64,000 nucleotides of DNA, from assembly GCA_015232355.1 (NCBI GenBank), contig JADFZW010000004.1, positions 124,001-188,000 of the forward strand. Reading direction: 5' to 3'. The translations under genes and the position numbers were made by a program. Under the pieces are notes generated by a model that did not search any database, was not told the origin of the DNA, and saw nothing but the letters and a program-made list of their open reading frames with translations. Numbering within the stretch: the first letter of the stretch is position 1; the number at the start of each line of letters is the position of its first letter. This DNA comes from Oligoflexia bacterium. GTDB taxonomy: Bacteria; Bdellovibrionota; Bacteriovoracia; Bacteriovoracales; Bacteriovoracaceae. This document shows, piece by piece, positions 19,753 through 28,707 of this stretch.

Positions 19753-20171
19753 TTTGCAAACTATATTACTGGGGCGTTTGTGGTAGCGTGCGATTTAATT
19801 ATCTCACCTATGCCAAATCTGACAAATCTTATTATCAGTCTGTTCATTTCGTTAACATTTATTCATGAAGTAATACGTTGGTCCCAGATGTGGCGTGAAC
19901 TTTTTTCACTTGTTAGTTATCATAGGTATTCCTATATTCCTATTACGTTAAGACATAAAAATGTTTGAACATTTTTATAAATCGAAAAAATGCAATCAGC
20001 AGGCCAAAATGATTTTTTTCAAGTAGAGTCGTTGCGATACCAATTAAAATTAAATTAAGGTAAGTGATTATTAGTGACTATACAAAGTATTTTATTAATA
20101 TATGATGAATTCAAAATATAAGATAAGCTAAACTTACATAAAGCTTATTTAAACAAACCAAAGGAATAATT
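19753..20171. other. Intergenic stretch without a convincing gene
   Basis: Apart from an A+T-rich hairpin at 19955-19978 (ATAAAAATGT, four bases, ACATTTTTAT), which might end transcription, I see no coding frame, RNA gene or repeat that I can support. A 62-codon frame at 19780-19968 lacks a ribosome site and recognisable composition. Confidence 0.6.
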
Positions 20172-20840
20172 ATGATCAAGATCAATAGGAAAAATTTAAT
20201 TTGTTCTCTAATTTTTTTTACAACATTAACACTAACATTAACATTATTAGGAACCTCTACTCTCTTTGCTCAACCACTTTATATTCCACTTCCAGCACCA
20301 GTAAGCGAATCAACAACAGCTCTACATTATAAACCAAACTTTATGAATAAAAATGAAAAAATCAAATATCTAATCTCTCGAGGAATTCGTAACTATGATA
20401 CAAATTTATCTAATTACTCCCTAACTCCTCGACAACCATATTTAAATAGTAATAGTCACCTAATGTTTGTATCTCCAATGGTTATAGCTTTAGAATCTCC
20501 ATGTTTTAGTGAAAATGGATGTGCATTGTATGAATCCTCTAATAAATTCTTTGATAGTTTAGGTGTTAGTGGAGAAGGCGGAGTCGCTATCCAATTTGCA
20601 ATTACTAATGGAAAAAATTATATTCTTGATTGTTTAGTATTTGGATCAAATGCAACTTTTCGTTTATATATCGGCACTACAAAGGAAAAACAGACCTTTC
20701 AATTTACCACTCAAACTCCTACACACATTACCTATCTCTATCAATCAAAAGCAAATGGAAAAGATTATATAGGATTAACAGGAGATAGTAGCAATGGATC
20801 TTGGGGATTTTATGGTTGCACTATCACAAATGTAAATTAA
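20172..20840 (+). CDS. Exported protein of unknown function
   Basis: This 222-residue protein has a clear signal peptide (about 8-36, ending near LFAQP) and no later membrane segment, so it should be periplasmic or secreted. The mature part (about 90-222) looks beta-rich, with spaced Cys residues (ESPCFSENGCALYESS, YILDCLVFG and FYGCTITNVN at the end) that could form disulfides. AAGGA lies about 7 bases before the start. I do not recognise the family. The neighbours give no functional hint. Confidence 0.72.
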   Translation: MIKINRKNLICSLIFFTTLTLTLTLLGTSTLFAQPLYIPLPAPVSESTTALHYKPNFMNKNEKIKYLISRGIRNYDTNLSNYSLTPRQPYLNSNSHLMFVSPMVIALESPCFSENGCALYESSNKFFDSLGVSGEGGVAIQFAITNGKNYILDCLVFGSNATFRLYIGTTKEKQTFQFTTQTPTHITYLYQSKANGKDYIGLTGDSSNGSWGFYGCTITNVN

Positions 20841-20879
20841 AATTTTATTATCAATTTTGTACAAAGGGCCCTAATTAAT

Positions 20880-21281
20880 TCAAGCTGCAGGCATTCGTTT
20901 TTTTGGCAAATCTTGCTCGCAAAAAGTGTTATTCTCTTCCTTCACTGATGATACTTCATTTTTTATCAATTTCAACTTTGCTTTATCTCTATTCTTAGCT
21001 TTATCTCTTGCTCTTGCTTTCCATCCAGATTTAATAGAGGTCGATTTATGCTCTAAAACTGGAGATGGGGATGGAGATGGAGATGGAGATGGAACATTTA
21101 CTGATTCTGATCCAACTTTTTCAATTGAAACTTGTTTTAATTGAAAATCACCACAGAGTAATTTATCATATCCCTTCGTTTTATTTCCTATAGAAAAAAA
21201 AACGTTTCCAAATGAACCAATAAGTTTACCCGTCAGTTTGGCCAAAACACATGCTATAGTTACAACTCTATTTTTTCCCAT
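20880..21281 (-). CDS. Small protein, paralogue of the 11954-12586 product, function unknown
   Basis: This 133-residue protein matches the 11.95-kb protein at its N-terminus (NRVVTIACVLAKLTGKLIGS) and C-terminus (SSVKEENNTFCEQDLPKKRM). The middle is much shorter and carries a (Pro-Ser)n run from GATGGA repeats at about 21062-21091. The start has GGAGGAG about 5 bases upstream, as in the paralogue. A strong sigma-28-like promoter is found at 21344-21370. Conserved ends with a variable spacer suggest a membrane or targeting end joined to a binding tail. The function is unknown, but the promoter links it to the motility regulon. Confidence 0.72.
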   Translation of the reverse strand: MGKNRVVTIACVLAKLTGKLIGSFGNVFFSIGNKTKGYDKLLCGDFQLKQVSIEKVGSESVNVPSPSPSPSPSPVLEHKSTSIKSGWKARARDKAKNRDKAKLKLIKNEVSSVKEENNTFCEQDLPKKRMPAA

Positions 21282-21343
21282 GAATCTCCTCCCATATATT
21301 TCAACTCATCATTTTTTGGAAGACTTATAGATATCATTTTTAG

Positions 21344-21370
21344 ATATCGACAATTTTTGAAAAAACTTTA
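21344..21370 (-). promoter_or_regulatory. Sigma-28 (FliA)-like promoter for the gene at 20880-21281
   Basis: On the minus strand this reads TAAAGTTT, 11 bases, then GTCGATAT. It matches the FliA -35 perfectly and the -10 at 6 of 8 positions, with exact spacing, about 60 bases before the start codon. Confidence 0.7.
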
Positions 21371-21559
21371 AAGAAAAAAATTAAAATGTTACCAGACGCC
21401 AGATCAAGGCGAATTGCCTCAGAATATCTGTTACCGAAATTAAAAAAGTTGAGTAATTTGATTATGAAGTTGTGGTTGGTTGCCTCATTCCCTCCATCTT
21501 GGATAAAATTAGAAAAAAACTGCAAAATTAAATTATTATCTTATCCAAGAAGAAAGGAA

Positions 21560-21635
21560 GAAAGTGCCACCCGACTTTTTCGAGACTAATCTAATCAATT
21601 AAACAATTAGTAAAAAAGTCGGCCGGCACTTTTTT
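21560..21635. repeat. Dispersed ~75-bp inverted repeat, copy 1
   Basis: The arms GAAAGTGCCACCCGACTTTT and its imperfect complement (ending GTCGGCCGGCACTTTT) flank a conserved loop with CTAATC...ATTAG. Near-identical copies lie at 22752-22825, 24364-24440 and 29935-30006, and a fragment at 28580-28596. The arms end in T runs in both directions, so it could terminate transcription both ways. It lies in the 485-base gap 21282-21767, which otherwise holds only the sigma-28-like site. Confidence 0.92.
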
Positions 21636-21767
21636 CTTGAACTTAGAAGAAAAATGTTAAACTGAAACCATTGCTAAATAGATTAATGCTTTCGTTGAAA
21701 ATTAGTGTCACAAATTCTATTTTATGATAACATTTTATAAAATATTAACATTCTATAGAGGATTATT

Positions 21768-22739
21768 ATGATTATTAAAAAATATTTTTGTTATGTTTTA
21801 ACGATCATTTTTATTCAAAGTTTTTTTAATGCAATCAATATTTTTGCATTAGAATATCAACTCTTTGAGAATAATAAACCAGGTGTATTTTCAAAAGATT
21901 ATAATTTCTATTTAAAACAAATTAAAAAACATTTTGTAACCCAAAAATTAAAAGAACCTATTACTATTGTTTTTAGTAATGGTGATAAAAAAATTATCGA
22001 TGGTTTTTTGGGATCAGGAACTCAATCTTTTGTATTATCATCAGGAAATGAGGCCATCCGCATACCTATAAAGAATGAATTACAATATCAAAAGGAATTA
22101 AATAACTACCATAATGCTTGGACAGAAATGGCCAAATCAACAAATAAAGATAAATTCCTCCTAAAATTATATAAACATATTGATAATGAATATACTGTTG
22201 TTGAAAAATTAAACATTAAATTTGATTATCAAAAATATCTTGATCTAAATAATGATTGTTTGGCCATTGATAATAATTTTGACGAAAGTGATTATGACAA
22301 AGAATTTTTTAAAGAAGGAGAGTGTAGTTATTGCAAGTTATTAGAACAAAATAAAAAATTAATAGAATTAGCAAAGTCATTATCTGAATTTACAGTGATT
22401 AGTGATTTAATAGCACAAAATTTAGTCTATGTGGAAAATCCTATCGGAACTTTTAGATGGATACTTGCAGATTTTGGATTACCGGTAACTTTTTATGATC
22501 CACTCAAAGATAAAATAAATTCATTCAGTGTTTTTTCAAAAATAAAGATTCCCATCAAAGGATTATTGGCATTGGAGACAAATATTAAACAAGCGGTAGA
22601 AGAAGAGAGGAAATCCAAACATCAATTAGACAAACAAGAATGTACCAAGAATGTAATCAGCACAATACATAATACAATTTTTGACGTAATGAAACTTATA
22701 GAATCAATTTGTGAGGTTGAAAAGAAATATTCAAAGTGA
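21768..22739 (+). CDS. Exported protein with a protein-kinase-like fold
   Basis: This 323-residue protein has a signal peptide (about 5-28). The rest carries kinase-like landmarks in the right order: a glycine-rich loop GFLGSGTQSF (about 79-88), AIRIPI where the ATP-binding Lys would be replaced by Arg, a hinge-like VVEKLNIKF, a catalytic-loop-like SDLIAQNLV with Asp and Asn five apart, and a DFG motif in ILADFGLPV. Export of a kinase-like protein is unusual. It might be a periplasmic enzyme, a pseudokinase or an effector. A short phrase, IKGLLALETNI near 262-272, resembles one in the large exported protein at 24465-28565. An inverted repeat follows 12 bases after the stop. Confidence 0.6.
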   Translation: MIIKKYFCYVLTIIFIQSFFNAINIFALEYQLFENNKPGVFSKDYNFYLKQIKKHFVTQKLKEPITIVFSNGDKKIIDGFLGSGTQSFVLSSGNEAIRIPIKNELQYQKELNNYHNAWTEMAKSTNKDKFLLKLYKHIDNEYTVVEKLNIKFDYQKYLDLNNDCLAIDNNFDESDYDKEFFKEGECSYCKLLEQNKKLIELAKSLSEFTVISDLIAQNLVYVENPIGTFRWILADFGLPVTFYDPLKDKINSFSVFSKIKIPIKGLLALETNIKQAVEEERKSKHQLDKQECTKNVISTIHNTIFDVMKLIESICEVEKKYSK

Positions 22740-22751
22740 ACCCATGGTGAA

Positions 22752-22825
22752 GAAAGTGCCACCCGACTTTTTCGAGACTAATCTAATCGATTAAACAATT
22801 AGTAAAAAAGTCGGGTGGCACTTTC
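22752..22825. repeat. Dispersed ~75-bp inverted repeat, copy 2 (perfect arms)
   Basis: The left arm GAAAGTGCCACCCGACTTTT is exactly complementary to the right arm AAAAGTCGGGTGGCACTTTC. The other copies have GG/CC changes in the right arm, so this copy may be the least diverged. Confidence 0.93.
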
Positions 22826-22930
22826 TGCATTTTGTGCATTTATCTCTTTACTTGTGCATTTTGTGCATTTATTATTTTTAGTAAAAAAACAATAAAGATA
22901 TTTGATAATTAAAAGCAATAAAAGGAATAT

Positions 22931-24343
22931 ATGAAAAAGAAAAACATCTCTATCGTTTATCCAGAAAAAGAATCTAAAATTTTGGAATTCAAAGAAATGT
23001 TAGGAGATTTGAATAAAATTATTCGCACATGTACTGCTTTTGCAAATGGTGTTGGCGGTGAGATCATAATTGGAGTAGAAGATAAGAGTAGAAAAATAGT
23101 TGGAGTAAGTACTAACGATGAAAAAATTTTTTACCAATCAATTGCAAACAAGATATATGATTGTATAGTTCCAACAATTGTTCCTGAAATATATGAAAAA
23201 AACTTTTCCAATAAAAATGTTCTCATTATTCGCATCCACCCTGGTTCTAAAAAACCCTATTTCGTAAAACAAGAGGGAACACCCAAAGGTGTTTATATAA
23301 GAATTGGTCCACACACTCGCAATGCTGATGAAGTTTATATTAGAGAATTGATTGACTCCAACTTCAATGCCACATATGATGCCAGGATTGTAAATACTGA
23401 CACCCACAATGTGAATATTGAAAATATAATTGATTATTCTCTGTTAAAAGAAATTTATATTGGAACAAAAATAACTAAATCATTTTTAGAACGAGAGGAA
23501 ATTTGTAAAAAAAATCAATTAGGTCAACTTCTTCCAACTAACGCTGCTGTCTTGATGTTTAGTAAAAACCCACAAAATTTCATATCAGAATCAGTAGTAC
23601 TCTGTACACATTTTAAAGGCATTAGCGGACGTGATGTAATTCAAACAAGAGAAATAAGCGGTGGAATCCCTTTGATCGTTCATGAGACTATTTCTCTATT
23701 GGCCAGTTGGACTGAAAGAAATTATACTCTTAATATAACTACTAATAATACTAATAATAATATTAAGGGACGATATCAAGGAAAACATTTAATCCCTCTC
23801 TTGTGCTTAAGAGAGGCACTTATAAATGCTCTCATTCATCGAAAATATTTCATTCCAGGACCAGTAAAAATTGCCCTCTATGATGATCGTTTGGAAATTT
23901 TTAGTCCAGGTGCATTTCCAAGCACTATTACTCCTGAAAATATAGGTGATGGTAGCACATACTTAAGAAATCCTCTGCTTGCTAAATTTGCAAGAAAATT
24001 TCACTTAATTGAAAAATTGGGTTCTGGTATTAAAATAATTTTCGATGAATGTGCCAAAGCAAAGTTAACACCTCCACAATTTAGAGAGGATGGTGATTTT
24101 GTAAAGATAATATTTTCTTTCCATCATCATGAAACAAAAGATCTAACAATTGATGAAATCATTCTTAAATTATTAAAAGCAAACAACCACAATGTAAAAC
24201 CTGAAGATGTACAAAAATTAACAACTGTATCAAGAAATACCATTAGCAATGCTTTTAAGCGTCTTCTGGATAAAAAACAAATCACTCGCTATGGAAAGGG
24301 ACGAGGTGTTTATTATAAGTTACGATTATGCGGCCCTAAATAA
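22931..24343 (+). CDS. AlbA_2 (Schlafen-like) domain regulator with C-terminal GHKL-type domain
   Basis: This 470-residue protein belongs to the COG2865-type group often labelled ATP-dependent DNA helicase-like or putative transcriptional regulator. The N-terminal AlbA_2 domain (about 10-130) has ESKILEFKEMLGD and FANGVGGEIIIGVED. The centre to C-terminus has the GHKL-related module with LREALINALIHRKYF, DDRLEIFSPGAFP and RNPLLAKFARKFHLIEKLGSG. A winged helix (about 405-470, TVSRNTISNAFKRLLDKK) ends the protein. Members are common in defence islands and accessory regions, but the target is unknown. It is preceded and followed by the dispersed inverted repeat. Confidence 0.87.
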   Translation: MKKKNISIVYPEKESKILEFKEMLGDLNKIIRTCTAFANGVGGEIIIGVEDKSRKIVGVSTNDEKIFYQSIANKIYDCIVPTIVPEIYEKNFSNKNVLIIRIHPGSKKPYFVKQEGTPKGVYIRIGPHTRNADEVYIRELIDSNFNATYDARIVNTDTHNVNIENIIDYSLLKEIYIGTKITKSFLEREEICKKNQLGQLLPTNAAVLMFSKNPQNFISESVVLCTHFKGISGRDVIQTREISGGIPLIVHETISLLASWTERNYTLNITTNNTNNNIKGRYQGKHLIPLLCLREALINALIHRKYFIPGPVKIALYDDRLEIFSPGAFPSTITPENIGDGSTYLRNPLLAKFARKFHLIEKLGSGIKIIFDECAKAKLTPPQFREDGDFVKIIFSFHHHETKDLTIDEIILKLLKANNHNVKPEDVQKLTTVSRNTISNAFKRLLDKKQITRYGKGRGVYYKLRLCGPK

Positions 24344-24363
24344 CTTACTAACTAACCAATGAT

Positions 24364-24440
24364 GAAAGTGCCACCCGACTTTTTCGAGACTAATCTAATC
24401 AATTAAACAATTAGTAAAAGAGTCGGCCGGCACCTTTTTT
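24364..24440. repeat. Dispersed ~75-bp inverted repeat, copy 3
   Basis: It has the same arms and loop as the 21560 copy, with small changes (AAAAGAGTCGG and GGCACC in the right arm). It begins 20 bases after the stop of the 22931-24343 gene. Confidence 0.92.
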
Positions 24441-24464
24441 GTAGAACTTTTGGGGATAATAAAA

Positions 24465-27400
24465 ATGAATGCAAAAAAAAAGAATGTGCTAAATTTAACA
24501 ATTATTAATTTACTTTTTATTGAGATAATATTTTTCAATTACAACATATCCTATGCACAAATTAAGTATCCCGAAATAAAAGGCGTTGATGATATATTTT
24601 TAACAGAGTTCAAAAGACTATCTCCTATTCAAGGATATTTAGCTTTAGAAACAAATCTGATAAATAATATTCGTTTTAATAAAATAGATAGTTTTGGTCC
24701 AGAAAAAGCAGTTTCCAATCTATCAGGACATTCAAACAAAACATTAACTATTGTATGTCATCCTCAGATTAGAGGAGAACAACGTAAAAACGATTGTCCG
24801 CAAGATTTTACCAGTGCTTTAATTCAACATCTATTCCCTTCTCCTGCTGGTCTTAATCTTGTGGCCAACACTAGAGTTGATAAGACAAATCCAGTGGAAA
24901 AATTAGGAAGAGATCCAGTCTCTTTGGGGCAATTGTTAGGGTTAATATCAAAGGTTAAGGATGAAACAATAAAGAATGAAAACAAAAGAGCAAATTTAAA
25001 ACTACAAATTATCGATATTATATGCAAATTAAAAGAAACAACTTATACCCAAAATGGTGAAAATGACAAAAATATTGATACTGAAAATACCATTATTTGC
25101 AATAGTAAAATGCAATTTTCTAATGGAATGATTGGAATAAATACTACTAATAATACCAATGACATTTATTCAGACTTATTAGAACAAGTAAAAAAAATTG
25201 AAGATCGATTAAACAAAATGGTTGAAGGAAATGATCAAAGTAATTCTGAGAAGGATAAGAAATCTCAAGATAAGAAGTCTCAAAAAACTCAATGTAAGGA
25301 AAACAGCAATAAATGGAAAGAAGCAGAACCATTTGCGGATGCACTTATTGGTACTTTAAAGGAATCATTTGAAAATAGTCCAAATATATATCCGGAAAAT
25401 ATTGCTGAAAAGGCATTACTTGCATTTTTTTGGGAGAGAGCTAAAAGTAAAGGAGATATCTTACAATTGGCCAAGAGTATGCCTTATGCAATTATAACAG
25501 AATATTTACCTTTAATAACATCAGAAGTTCCCGACAAGATAAATCCTAACAAAACCCCACAAAAGGCGCAAAACGCAGGTCCTGACCGTGAAATAAGGAG
25601 TGAAGTAAGCGCCAATAATTTGTACCTAAAACAAGAACAAAAAAAATGGATTGATGATGCTTACACTGAAGAAACTTTCCTTAAAGAGTGTAACCAAGAA
25701 TCCTTTGATAAAAAACAAGAGTTTGCTTTACCAATATTTTGTATAGAGCATTTGAAAATAAGATCATCCAATTTACCTCCTGTAGTGAAACATACGAAGG
25801 GAGAATATAAAAAAAGTGACGGTTTATTAGAAACTTTCCCTGATTGTGTAGAAACATCAATTAGAAATTTTTTTGATATAGTATTTTATAATAAAGAAAA
25901 GGGAATTATTGATTATAAGATTTTCGAAGAGGTGGTTAAAAAATTTAATTTAAATCCTTTTTTTAAAGAAGGATCAAAACAATCAAAGGATGGAAAATCT
26001 AAAGAAGCAAAAGACAAGGGTTTAGTGGCATTTTATAAACGTAATTTTGATAACACAGAAATAGCGACCGATAAAGCTCATTATGATTGGAGCAGAAGAG
26101 TTGCAAATAAACTTAAACATGATAAACCCATAGTGTATAATGTATTAGAAAAACAATGTAATATCAGTTCAGGTGTATCAAATACTATGAAAGTTTTTGA
26201 GACACTTTTAGGTGATGATCAGGGCGAGGATTCTTTAAACGCCTTAGAGCGGAAAGCAAATTCAACAGAAGATGAGAATGAAAAATTTAAATATCTATCT
26301 TTAAAATGGGATCGCTTATGTAAGCTATTTTCTAGAGAAAATTTTAAACTTGATTGGAAAACAGGAGATATTTATTCACAAAATAATTCAAACTCAAACT
26401 CAAGTCTAAATAAAACAATTAACAAAGATAAAGATATTTTCTTGGACTTTTCAATAAATGGGACGCCAACTTTTAAATGGTCGATTAAAACTGGACATTC
26501 TGAAGTTGAGACACTGGGGAGCTTTAAATCAAATTTTTTTGAAGACATCAATCTTTGCAATTCAATGGTGCTCAAGGATGCAAACAATAAAACATCAGTG
26601 TTGAATTTGATATTGGCAAGACATTTTAATAGTTATAAATTTCAAGAAATATTAGAGTGTATCAAAAGTTTTAATCCTGCAGAAAAAATCAATGCCATCA
26701 AAGAATTATTTTTTTCGAATATGTTTAATAAAAAGATCTTTCAAAATCCTACGCAAGAGGAATCATTAAAAATTGACGACATAATAGAATCGTTTTTGAA
26801 TATAAATTCAAACAGTACTTCAAATAATGATTCAAAAGATCTGTGGCCTTATGCTATCAAACTTCAAAAATTATTTTCGGATAATTCAGAGAGTCTCCAT
26901 AAAATTCAAAAAGTATTATATGGGTTTTTTTTAAAAAACAAAGATGTAGATGCAAATGCAAATATGAGATTCAAAGATTATTGGGGTTCGATATGCGGTG
27001 ATAAGAAACTAAATTTATATTACTATATTGCTCATAAAACTGTTGATGAATTTAAAAGCATCATCACTGCTTGTCCAATAGAAAAAAGAAAGAATTTAAT
27101 TCAAAATGCCCTTTCATATTTAATTGGTAACAGTGATTTAGTATCCGCAAGAAATAGCGAGACTAGTCAGGACAATCAAATTGTATTAAAAAAACTGGAT
27201 TTGTTAGAGGAGATCCATCCACAGATTTTTACTCAAATAAATTTAAGTGATATCTCTGATGAAGAAAAAAAATATATTGTAAAAAATATATATGATTTAA
27301 AAATAGAAAAGTTGTTTCCTTTTGCAATGACTTTAGGCCAAGAGATGCTTAAAAAAGATCCAAACAATATATATGTAGTGATGAATGGATTTTTTGAATA

Positions 27401-28565
27401 TTACTTAAATGCCAATGAGAATTCAAAACCAAAATTAAAAAGCATTTGGAAAACTTTTTGTGAAAAAATTCCCACAGAATCATTATCAAAATATTTATTC
27501 AATGGCCACTTTGAAATTGAAGTTCTTAAGTTGATTGTAGAAAATTGCCCTCAAACAGTTACAAATAAAGCAATTGCATCCTCGAAAGATAGAGAGAATC
27601 TTTTGTTTTCAATAATACCAATAGATGGGCATGGAGAGTATCCAAGAAATGTGAAAGAGGAAAAAGTAGATTATTTAATTGAAAAGTATCCATGGTTATT
27701 AAATGAAAAAAATTCTAACGCTGATACTTTTATTAGTTCCGTAGTGATTAACAAAAATATTAAAAATAAATGGGAATATGTTGATCGTTTCTATTCAAAG
27801 TATAAGGATCGACTAGAATTAGATGCAGACAAAAAAGATCTTCTAGATTTATATTTAACAATTTATAAAAATGATAATGTATCAAAAGTAAAAGAGATTT
27901 TAGAGAGAAATCCAAAATATTTGGATGAGAAAAATAAATCATCTAAAACTGAAGATACAAGTAGAAAAATAAATAAAGATAGAGATAGGGATAGAGATGT
28001 TGATAGAGGAAAAAGTATTTTGTATCTTGCAATTGAAAAAGGTCGGTCAAGTATTGTTGAATTTATGACTGAAATAAATAATAAGTTAATTACATTATCT
28101 AGCGCTACTAATGCAATTAAAAATGGCATGTGTGAGCAGGTGGAAAATTGGCAAAAAAAATTTCCCGATAAATTTAACACAATGGAAAGTTATACAAGTA
28201 CATTCTTAGAGGCAGTTGCCTCTAATTGTGATCTTAACTTACTACAGTCACTAATAAATAAATATGAAGAAAACAAGATTGATATAAAAAATACATTCGG
28301 AATTGATCTTAAAAAAATAATCTATTACGCAATAACATCTCAACCTGACCAAAAAAATAAGGACACCAATTATGCTAACAAAAGAATTTTGTGGATTGAA
28401 AAGGTTATGTATTTGATGAAAAAATACTCTAAAGATTTAAAAGGAGAGATAAATATAACTAGATATATTGGATCATCACCAGAATTTGCAGACATGCAAG
28501 CAACGATTATGGGTACAAATGAAAAAGAAATTCAATCTTTGTATAACGAACTTATTAAAGAGTAG
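24465..28565 (+). CDS. Very large exported protein with a repeat-rich C-terminus, function unknown
   Basis: The protein is about 1366 residues. The ATG at 24465 is chosen because GGGG lies about 9 bases upstream. An in-frame TTG at 24450 is less likely. A signal peptide covers about 6-32 (ending SYAQ). The remainder is hydrophilic and Lys/Asn/Asp-rich, with many helices. Stretches near the C-terminus resemble degenerate ankyrin units (for example SILYLAIEKGRSSIVEFM at about 1180-1200, then related helix pairs). The phrase IQGYLALETNLINN near 50-65 resembles one in the kinase-like protein at 21768-22739. I infer a secreted or surface protein, possibly an effector or toxin, but no enzymatic domain is visible. 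Confidence 0.7.
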   Translation: MNAKKKNVLNLTIINLLFIEIIFFNYNISYAQIKYPEIKGVDDIFLTEFKRLSPIQGYLALETNLINNIRFNKIDSFGPEKAVSNLSGHSNKTLTIVCHPQIRGEQRKNDCPQDFTSALIQHLFPSPAGLNLVANTRVDKTNPVEKLGRDPVSLGQLLGLISKVKDETIKNENKRANLKLQIIDIICKLKETTYTQNGENDKNIDTENTIICNSKMQFSNGMIGINTTNNTNDIYSDLLEQVKKIEDRLNKMVEGNDQSNSEKDKKSQDKKSQKTQCKENSNKWKEAEPFADALIGTLKESFENSPNIYPENIAEKALLAFFWERAKSKGDILQLAKSMPYAIITEYLPLITSEVPDKINPNKTPQKAQNAGPDREIRSEVSANNLYLKQEQKKWIDDAYTEETFLKECNQESFDKKQEFALPIFCIEHLKIRSSNLPPVVKHTKGEYKKSDGLLETFPDCVETSIRNFFDIVFYNKEKGIIDYKIFEEVVKKFNLNPFFKEGSKQSKDGKSKEAKDKGLVAFYKRNFDNTEIATDKAHYDWSRRVANKLKHDKPIVYNVLEKQCNISSGVSNTMKVFETLLGDDQGEDSLNALERKANSTEDENEKFKYLSLKWDRLCKLFSRENFKLDWKTGDIYSQNNSNSNSSLNKTINKDKDIFLDFSINGTPTFKWSIKTGHSEVETLGSFKSNFFEDINLCNSMVLKDANNKTSVLNLILARHFNSYKFQEILECIKSFNPAEKINAIKELFFSNMFNKKIFQNPTQEESLKIDDIIESFLNINSNSTSNNDSKDLWPYAIKLQKLFSDNSESLHKIQKVLYGFFLKNKDVDANANMRFKDYWGSICGDKKLNLYYYIAHKTVDEFKSIITACPIEKRKNLIQNALSYLIGNSDLVSARNSETSQDNQIVLKKLDLLEEIHPQIFTQINLSDISDEEKKYIVKNIYDLKIEKLFPFAMTLGQEMLKKDPNNIYVVMNGFFEYYLNANENSKPKLKSIWKTFCEKIPTESLSKYLFNGHFEIEVLKLIVENCPQTVTNKAIASSKDRENLLFSIIPIDGHGEYPRNVKEEKVDYLIEKYPWLLNEKNSNADTFISSVVINKNIKNKWEYVDRFYSKYKDRLELDADKKDLLDLYLTIYKNDNVSKVKEILERNPKYLDEKNKSSKTEDTSRKINKDRDRDRDVDRGKSILYLAIEKGRSSIVEFMTEINNKLITLSSATNAIKNGMCEQVENWQKKFPDKFNTMESYTSTFLEAVASNCDLNLLQSLINKYEENKIDIKNTFGIDLKKIIYYAITSQPDQKNKDTNYANKRILWIEKVMYLMKKYSKDLKGEINITRYIGSSPEFADMQATIMGTNEKEIQSLYNELIKE

Positions 28566-28579
28566 AGAGAAAAAAAGGA

Positions 28580-28596
28580 GGCCGGCACTTTTTTTA
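28580..28596. repeat. Remnant of the dispersed inverted repeat (right-arm end only)
   Basis: GGCCGGCACTTTTTTT matches the right-arm end of copies 1 and 3. The rest of the element is missing. It lies 15 bases after the stop of the 24465-28565 gene, the position at which the full copies follow the other genes. Confidence 0.7.
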
Positions 28597-28617
28597 CCAT
28601 TTTATTCTTGCTAATTA

Positions 28618-28654
28618 AGTCCATATACAGCAATATGATTGCTGTATATGGACT
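28618..28654. repeat. Perfect 17-bp inverted repeat, 3-base loop
   Basis: AGTCCATATACAGCAAT and its exact complement flank ATG. It is about 55 bases upstream of the ATPase start at 28708. There is no T tract next to it, so it is unlikely to be an intrinsic terminator. It may be an operator, a leader hairpin or a mobile-element end. Confidence 0.9.
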
Positions 28655-28707
28655 AAGCTCAAGTAAGCTTAAGCTCAAGAACGAAAACCTAAACAAGGGA
28701 CACGCAC

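Noticed and set aside
19780-19968. A 62-codon frame downstream of the transposase remnant
   Set aside because: It has no ribosome site, no recognisable motif and no support from neighbours. It lies in a gap that otherwise shows no coding signal.
21386-21589. A 67-codon frame on the plus strand before copy 1 of the inverted repeat
   Set aside because: It runs into the repeat itself and has no good ribosome site. The region is explained by a sigma-28-like promoter and the repeat.
28618-28654. Intrinsic terminator
   Set aside because: The hairpin is perfect but has no following T run, and it lies close upstream of the next gene, so another role is more likely.
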